From: Candidatus Bathyarchaeota archaeon | GTDB taxonomy: Archaea > Thermoproteota > Bathyarchaeia > Bathyarchaeales > Bathycorpusculaceae | NCBI GenBank assembly: GCA_003601785.1 | Contig: PIYA01000006.1 | Span: forward strand, 1 to 18,362 | Length of the DNA: 18,362 nucleotides | Direction: 5' to 3' | Shown: positions 13,771 to 18,362 of the stretch, one piece after another | How positions within the stretch are numbered: position 1 is the stretch's first letter | Layout of the letters: every line of letters starts with the position of its first letter | Position numbers and translations under genes: made by a program | Notes under the pieces: generated by a model | The model's input: only the letters and a program-made list of their open reading frames with translations | Told to the model about the DNA's origin: nothing | The model's database searches: none

Positions 13771-14571
13771 ATAATCGATTAAGCTTTCAAAAATCAGTTT
13801 TCCATCACCATACTGCGGCATCCACTGTTGTCTGGTCCAGTCTGGCTGCTGCCACCAGTAGAAGGCTCTCTCCGGATGCGGCATCAAACCGAATATCGTT
13901 CCTTCCGGATTGCATATGCCAGCTATGTCGTGGAAGGAGCCGTTCGGATTCGTTGGAAAACTTCCATTCGCGTAATCACCGTTTCTGTGGCAGTATCTGA
14001 AGACAAGCTGGTCGTTCTCGTAAAGTCTCTCCAGCAATCGTTTTTCCTTTTCCTTCGCAAACATGAACCTTCCTTCCGAATGTGCAACTGGCATCCGCAA
14101 AACCTTTCCCTTGGGAATTTTCCTTGTGAAAACGCATTTTCCGTTGTTTTCATGTCTCAAGTAAACCCATCGGCAATTGTATCCGGGTGGAAGGTTCGTG
14201 GCTAGGGCTGCCTCTGGATAGGGGCTTATTCCGTCAAAACCTGGCAACAAACCAGTCTCAACGAGCACTTGGAAACCGTTACATATCCCTAGAATCGGAC
14301 GGTTTTCCTCAACGAAGGTTTTCAGCTCTCCGCCTAGTTTGGCTAGCATCCATTTAGCCCATATGGCTCCGGCTCGCACATAATCACCATAGGAGAAGCC
14401 GCCTGGAAAAACCAAAGCGTTGAATTCAAGAAGGCTTCTACGTTTCACCACATCGTTCACGTGAACTACCTCGGCTTGAACCCCTAGCTCTTGAAAGGCG
14501 CGTCTTGTCTCAGCGTCGCAGTTCGTTCCACCCACCCGTAAAATGCAGACTTTTATTTCTTCTCTTTTCAC
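13753..14571 (-). CDS. purQ: FGAM synthase glutaminase subunit PurQ
   Basis: The product has 272 residues and starts at GTG 14571. It is a class I glutamine amidotransferase supplying ammonia to PurL (step 4). The catalytic triad is visible: C97 in LGICNGFQ, H232 and E234 in MPHPERAFYW. GGTNCDAET at the N-terminus and FPGGFSYGDYVRAGA (55-69) are the family markers. It lies 2 nt after the purL stop, a polycistronic layout. Its length is slightly above the bacterial 230, typical of archaeal forms. Its last 18 bases overlap the convergent kinase gene. Confidence 0.94.
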   Translation of the reverse strand: MKREEIKVCILRVGGTNCDAETRRAFQELGVQAEVVHVNDVVKRRSLLEFNALVFPGGFSYGDYVRAGAIWAKWMLAKLGGELKTFVEENRPILGICNGFQVLVETGLLPGFDGISPYPEAALATNLPPGYNCRWVYLRHENNGKCVFTRKIPKGKVLRMPVAHSEGRFMFAKEKEKRLLERLYENDQLVFRYCHRNGDYANGSFPTNPNGSFHDIAGICNPEGTIFGLMPHPERAFYWWQQPDWTRQQWMPQYGDGKLIFESLIDYLIEKF

Positions 14572-14573
14572 CT

Positions 14574-16955
14574 TTAAGCCCCCTTGCTTAACGTTTGTTT
14601 CCAGCTTTGCAACAAGTCGCTGAGCAAGGCGTCTACAACGATTTCCCCTTTTAATCCACGGATTATTAGCCGTGGAACCTTTGCAACCTCGCCTATAGCA
14701 GCGTAGACTCTGCCTTCCATAAGCTTCTCAAATTCCTCTCTTGCTTTCTCTGAAACCTCCACCAGAAAACGACTGTTAGACTCTGAGAAAAGAACAAAAT
14801 CGTTGCGACTCAAATTTTCCCGCGGAACCCTTCGCAAGTCAAGCTTCATTCCATAACCGCCTGCGAAAGCCATCTCCGCGGCAGCCACGCCTAAGCCACC
14901 TTCAGACAAGTCGTGGCAAGCCTTAATCAAGCCTAGATCTATCGCCTCTGTGACAGCCTTGAAAGTTTCCTTGGCTTGGTCGCCTCTAACCTTTGGCACC
15001 GTTTTTCCGATTAACCCGTTCAGTTTGTAGTACTCTGAGCCACCCAACTCCTGAAAGGTCTTTCCAACAATGTAAATTGTGTCCCCTGGAGCTTTAACAT
15101 CCATGGAAACAGCTGAACGAACATCTGGAACTATGCCTAAGGCTGTGATTAAAAGCGTCGGTGTAACCGGTCCAAGGGGTGATTCGTTGTAAAGGCTGTC
15201 CTTCCCCGAAATGAACGGTGTGTCAAAGGTTTTTGCGAAATCATAGCAAGCTTCGCAAGCTCTCACAAGACTGCCCAGTCTTTCCGGTTTTTCAGGGTTG
15301 CCCCAAGTGAAATTGTCAAGCAAGGCTATTCTTCTACCACCGACAGCCACGTTGTTCCTTATGGCTTCATCTATCGCTGAGGCAGCCATCCAATAACTGT
15401 CAATCTTTCCGTAGCTGGGGTTCATCCCGCATGAAACCGCAATGCCTTTCCATGAGTCTTCCAAGGGCTTGATTATCGCTGCATCATTTGGACCAGCGTT
15501 TTCCCCTTGCAAAGGCTTCAGCACGGTGTTTCCTTTCACCTCGTGGTCGTATGTGCGTATGACACTTTCCTTACTTGCGATGTTCGGTGAAGCCATAAGC
15601 TTCAGCAGTGTTTCGGTTAGATCGCTTGGTTCCGGAAACGATGGCTCCTCAAATTCTGCTGGTTTGTACTTAGCGATTTTCAAAGTCTTAGGCGGTTTGA
15701 ACAAGAAGGAGATTTCCAACTCTGCAACTTTCTCGCCTTGATAGTAAATTCTTAAAATTTTATCATCTGTGTACCTTCCAATAACCGTAGCTTCAACGTC
15801 TTCTCCCTCAAAAATCTCTAAAACACGCTTGAGGTTTTCAGGAGGAACGGATAAGAGCATTCTTTCTTGGGATTCTGAGATGTAAATTTCCCAGGGAGCC
15901 AAACCAGGATATTTTAAAGGAACCTTTTCAAGCTCAACGACGGCGCCGCAGTTAAATCTCTTGGCTGTCTCTCCAACCGCCGATGACAAGCCTCCACCTC
16001 CCAAATCTGTTATCGCAGACGCAAGCTCCAAGTCTCTGATTTTGATTATTCCTCTCTTCAGTTTCTCCTCTTCAATGGGGTTTGCTATCTGAACCGCTGG
16101 TCTGGAAACCTCTTCAGACTTCTCTGTTAGCTCTGCCGACGCGAAGGTTACACCGTGAATACCGTCTCTCCCCGTCTTTCCTCCAGCCAAAACTATGATG
16201 TCACCGGGTTTTGCGTTTCTCCTAAACTTTTCCAGCGGAAGCAACCCTACACATCCGCAGTAAACAACAACGTTTCCAACGTAACTCTCGTCGAAATATA
16301 TGGCTCCGTTCACTGTGGGAATTCCCATGTTGTTCCCATAGCTTCCGATTCCAGCCACCACACCCATATACACATACTTCGGATGCTTAACACCCGACGG
16401 CAGCTTCTCATAATCATAATTCAAGGGACCGAAACCCAGTACATCTGTACACGCAACTGGATCAGCCCAGACCCCTAACACATCACGGATTACTCCGCCG
16501 ACTCCTGTGGCTGCACCGCCGAAAGGTTCGACGGCTGATGGGTGATTGTGGGTTTCAACCTTAATCGCTATTCCATATTTTTCATCAAACTTCACTATTC
16601 CAGCGTTATCTTCGAAAACCGAGAAGCACCAATTTGGATTGATTTCCGCCGTGGCTTTTCTAATATAGGTCTTAAAGAGGCTGTCAATTGTTTTTCCGTT
16701 AAATTTTATTTTACCTTTGAAGGTTTTGTGAAAACAGTGTTCAGACCACGTCTGCCCAATCGTTTGAAGCTCCACATCTGTCGGATTTCGCCCTCTACTC
16801 CTAAAATACTCTCGAACAGCCGTCATCTCTTGCACATTTAAGCCTAAACCCATCTCTCTGCTTATCTCAAGAAGCTGCTCATCAGTCGCCTCCAGCAAGT
16901 TCACCTCAAACAGTGGAAAAGACGTTTTCCTGCGGATAAAAAGCCTCGCAGTCAT
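14574..16955 (-). CDS. purL: FGAM synthase large subunit PurL
   Basis: The product has 793 residues and is the ATP-dependent subunit that converts FGAR to FGAM with PurQ and PurS. WSEHCFHKTF (70-79), ETHNHPSAVEPFGGAATGVGG (134-154), GGKTGRDGIHG (258-268), ITDLGGGGLSSA and ESQERMLLSVPPENL follow the family order. It is the small-type PurL that needs separate PurS and PurQ. It is a little longer than Bacillus PurL (about 740), mainly at the N-terminus (residues 1-30). The ATG overlaps the purS stop by 4 nt (ATGA), and purQ follows after 2 nt, so purS-purL-purQ is one translational unit. Confidence 0.95.
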   Translation of the reverse strand: MTARLFIRRKTSFPLFEVNLLEATDEQLLEISREMGLGLNVQEMTAVREYFRSRGRNPTDVELQTIGQTWSEHCFHKTFKGKIKFNGKTIDSLFKTYIRKATAEINPNWCFSVFEDNAGIVKFDEKYGIAIKVETHNHPSAVEPFGGAATGVGGVIRDVLGVWADPVACTDVLGFGPLNYDYEKLPSGVKHPKYVYMGVVAGIGSYGNNMGIPTVNGAIYFDESYVGNVVVYCGCVGLLPLEKFRRNAKPGDIIVLAGGKTGRDGIHGVTFASAELTEKSEEVSRPAVQIANPIEEEKLKRGIIKIRDLELASAITDLGGGGLSSAVGETAKRFNCGAVVELEKVPLKYPGLAPWEIYISESQERMLLSVPPENLKRVLEIFEGEDVEATVIGRYTDDKILRIYYQGEKVAELEISFLFKPPKTLKIAKYKPAEFEEPSFPEPSDLTETLLKLMASPNIASKESVIRTYDHEVKGNTVLKPLQGENAGPNDAAIIKPLEDSWKGIAVSCGMNPSYGKIDSYWMAASAIDEAIRNNVAVGGRRIALLDNFTWGNPEKPERLGSLVRACEACYDFAKTFDTPFISGKDSLYNESPLGPVTPTLLITALGIVPDVRSAVSMDVKAPGDTIYIVGKTFQELGGSEYYKLNGLIGKTVPKVRGDQAKETFKAVTEAIDLGLIKACHDLSEGGLGVAAAEMAFAGGYGMKLDLRRVPRENLSRNDFVLFSESNSRFLVEVSEKAREEFEKLMEGRVYAAIGEVAKVPRLIIRGLKGEIVVDALLSDLLQSWKQTLSKGA

Positions 16956-17203
16956 CTCTCTTCCTCGATCACTATCATATAATTGTCCTTCGTTGGGTTC
17001 GCCAGAAGCCTCTTACACATCTCCTCAGCCTTCTCTTCAGCTTCTTCTCTTGTTTCAGTCTCTAAAAGCACCCTGTAGACTTTGCTGACGTTTACCCTTT
17101 CAACCTTATAACCCAGCTCTTTCAACAGACGTGCTGTGGTCTCACCTTCAGGATCGCTATGTCCAGGTTTTAAACTAACTTCTATTCTTAAGCGGTATCT
17201 CAT
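16952..17203 (-). CDS. purS: FGAM synthase subunit PurS
   Basis: The product has 83 residues, the usual size. PurS dimers bridge PurL and PurQ in the FGAM synthase complex. The pattern RIEVSLKPGHSDPEGETTARLLKELGY followed by a Val-rich strand and a helix of alternating Glu (TREEAEEKAEEMCKRLLANP) and a final hydrophobic strand (NYMIVIEEE) is characteristic. ATG 17203 lies 26 bp downstream of a TATA-like sequence and has no ribosome site, so the transcript may be leaderless. It overlaps purL by 4 nt. Confidence 0.93.
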   Translation of the reverse strand: MRYRLRIEVSLKPGHSDPEGETTARLLKELGYKVERVNVSKVYRVLLETETREEAEEKAEEMCKRLLANPTKDNYMIVIEEER

Positions 17204-17225
17204 AGGCTAAGTTTGAATTCTAAAA

Positions 17226-17236
17226 GATTTAAACGC
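17226..17236 (-). promoter_or_regulatory. Probable BRE/TATA promoter of purSLQ
   Basis: The minus strand reads GCGTTTAAATC, with a purine-rich BRE-like GAAA just upstream. It lies 26-27 bp before ATG 17203, the ideal archaeal spacing for a leaderless transcript. purSLQ can therefore be expressed independently of purM. Confidence 0.45.
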
Positions 17237-17259
17237 TTTCATCAATTATAAAGCAAAAG

Positions 17260-18144
17260 TTATTTCAAAATAATTTTCTTGTCCTTGTAGAATATTCTGA
17301 TGCCTTTGCTCTCCGTTACCCGTCCTATTTGTTCAGCTTGAACCCCGTTTTTCTCTACAACCTCCACTGCCTCATCCTCGTCGTTTTCATTCACTATTAC
17401 GGCGAATCCCCATCCCATGTTAAAAGTTTTGAACATCTCCTCATCCGTTATCACTCCACCAAGTTCAGACGCTGTTCTCTGAATCAAACCAAAAATGGGC
17501 TGAGGCTTAAAATTGTCAAACTCGAAACCTATGTTCTCCGAAAACCTTGTTAAACGGTCAAACTTTAAATACGCATCACCAGTTATGTGCACAGCAGCCT
17601 TCACTTCAACCTCCTCCGCAACTCTCAAGAGCGGCTTAACATAAATTCTCGTGGGTTCCAAAACCTCATAAACCACTTCTCTATCCAGCCCTTCCGGTAC
17701 GTCATAAGGATCATATTTTCCATCCCATCTTTTGAACAGAATTCTCCTCGCAAGCGATACACCGTTGCTGTGAATTCCAGAACTGCGCAAGCCTATAATT
17801 ACATCGCCCGGTTTTATGTCTCTCCCAGTGATTACCTTTTCCTTTGAAACCTCTCCAATCGAAGCGAAAACCATGTCAAAACCTTTTCCTTTCACCAAGC
17901 CCTTAATTAACTCCGCTACGTCGCCTATTTCACCACTCGGCACTACGCATTCGGCTTCCGTTGCACCCTTAACTATCCCCTTCATCCACTCCCTAACCAA
18001 CGCGGGATCTGATATCTGCGCGTGAATGTTATCAGCAACCGCCAGCGGTCTAGCACCTGAACGTATAACATCATTAACAGCCATGGCTACACCGTCAATT
18101 CCCAATTCCGATAGTGTCGTATTTTTCAGCCAGCTGTGCGACAA
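17260..18144 (-). CDS. purM: AIR synthetase PurM, C-terminal part (frameshifted)
   Basis: PurM is step 5 of purine synthesis, making AIR from FGAM with ATP. From residue 15 on (GIDGVAMAVNDVIRSGARPL) it reads as PurM: the first 14 residues (MSHSWLKNTTLSEL) are the out-of-frame read of upstream codons. Family marks include VNDV, PSGEIGDVAELIKG, IKPGDVIIGLRSSGIHSNGV and AVHITGDAYLKF, the latter divergent from bacterial GGETAEMPG and HITGGG. The N-terminal 85 residues lie in the neighbouring frame (18095-18358). A 7-bp tandem duplication at 18096-18109 is responsible. Removing one copy gives an open frame of about 363 residues. Whether the gene is dead or the assembly is wrong cannot be told here. 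Confidence 0.88.
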   Translation of the reverse strand: MSHSWLKNTTLSELGIDGVAMAVNDVIRSGARPLAVADNIHAQISDPALVREWMKGIVKGATEAECVVPSGEIGDVAELIKGLVKGKGFDMVFASIGEVSKEKVITGRDIKPGDVIIGLRSSGIHSNGVSLARRILFKRWDGKYDPYDVPEGLDREVVYEVLEPTRIYVKPLLRVAEEVEVKAAVHITGDAYLKFDRLTRFSENIGFEFDNFKPQPIFGLIQRTASELGGVITDEEMFKTFNMGWGFAVIVNENDEDEAVEVVEKNGVQAEQIGRVTESKGIRIFYKDKKIILK

Positions 18145-18358
18145 GAACTTTAGTGCCTACCCCCTCGATAACAAAATCTAGGTAAAGGTTTTCTCGGAAA
18201 GGGAAAATATTCCCGTAGGGTAGTTGAAAAATCTCGCCGTAACGACTGAACTTGTAGGTTTCTCTCAAAACCTTTAAAGCTTTTTTAGACTCAGCTCTCA
18301 GCTCTCTATCCACGCCAGCGCTGGCATAAGTAAATTTCCGACGCAACGACAATTTCAC
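18095..18358 (-). CDS. purM: AIR synthetase PurM, N-terminal part (frameshifted)
   Basis: This is the 87-residue N-terminal part of PurM, read from GTG 18358 (TTG 18346 is another candidate, about 8 nt after GGTGA). FTYASAGVD near the start and FVIEGVGTKVLVAQLAEKYDTIGIG near the end match the PurM N-terminus, where GVGTK is the ATP-binding segment. The frame then ends in Asn-stop. The normal continuation IGID-GVAMAVND is in the next frame, two reading-frame letters away because of the 7-bp duplication. It is upstream of and continuous with the C-terminal part, and the upstream region is outside the window. Confidence 0.85.
   Translation of the reverse strand: MKLSLRRKFTYASAGVDRELRAESKKALKVLRETYKFSRYGEIFQLPYGNIFPFRENLYLDFVIEGVGTKVLVAQLAEKYDTIGIGN
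18096..18109 (-). repeat. purM: 7-bp tandem duplication inside purM
   Basis: The plus strand carries CAATTCC twice in direct tandem (18096-18102 and 18103-18109); on the coding strand this is GGAATTG GGAATTG. Deleting one copy restores the family-consensus Ile-Gly-Ile-Asp-Gly-Val-Ala-Met. Confidence 0.8.
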
Positions 18359-18362
18359 CCTT

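Noticed and set aside
18095..18144. Programmed ribosomal frameshifting in purM
   Set aside because: The overlap contains no slippery heptamer or obvious stimulatory structure, and the exact 7-bp duplication explains the shift more simply.
1..18362. Insertion sequences, CRISPR arrays, tRNA or rRNA genes
   Set aside because: No transposase motif, spaced repeats or cloverleaf pattern was seen in the intergenic stretches, all of which are short.

Overview
This window looks like a chromosomal stretch of an archaeon, most likely from the Bathyarchaeia or a nearby Thermoproteota/TACK lineage; the lineage is an inference from gene content and was not tested. The archaeal markers are an Alba chromatin protein, ribosomal protein eL40, a zinc-ribbon/KH NusA-like protein, an archaeal-type aspartyl-tRNA synthetase, FGAM synthetase split into PurS/PurL/PurQ, and a formyltransferase of the formylmethanofuran/tetrahydromethanopterin (Ftr) family. 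TATA-like boxes lie 25-50 bp before many genes, some starts look leaderless, and TTG/GTG starts are common.

Layout. Positions 1-700 hold two divergent coiled-coil genes: one runs off the left edge, and the other, with a zinc-ribbon N-terminus, is interrupted by a frameshift. Positions 755-1864 hold a divergent pair, a TPR-like small protein (-) and a DUF116 Cys-rich protein (+). Positions 1930-2307 hold two small minus-strand genes: an unlisted 32-residue Lys/Thr-only-like basic protein and eL40. Positions 2367-4892 hold a minus-strand unit of Lrp/AsnC-like regulator, sucC and sucD. Positions 5087-7280 hold alba, the NusA-like gene and aspS on the plus strand. Positions 7371-7802 hold a small secreted Trp-rich protein.

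The second half (7887 to the right edge) is a purine synthesis region. The plus strand reads purF, purD, HAD phosphatase (EhaR-like), Ftr-like formyltransferase and PfkB-family kinase; the last four genes are joined by 4-, 1- and 4-nt overlaps. The minus strand, converging on it, reads purM, purS, purL and purQ. Steps 1, 2, 4 and 5 of IMP synthesis are therefore present. The step 3 enzyme (GAR transformylase, PurN or PurT) is absent, and an Ftr-like formyltransferase sits directly downstream of purD instead. The HAD-Ftr-PfkB trio also resembles genes I recall at the end of methanogen eha hydrogenase operons. This is the most interesting feature of the window.

Two genes are broken in the same way. 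purM carries a perfect 7-bp tandem duplication (18096-18109), and the zinc-ribbon/coiled-coil gene a 4-bp tandem duplication (538-545). Deleting one copy restores a family-like reading frame in each. This points either to recent replication slippage or to a systematic assembly error. No tRNA, rRNA, CRISPR array or insertion sequence was seen.
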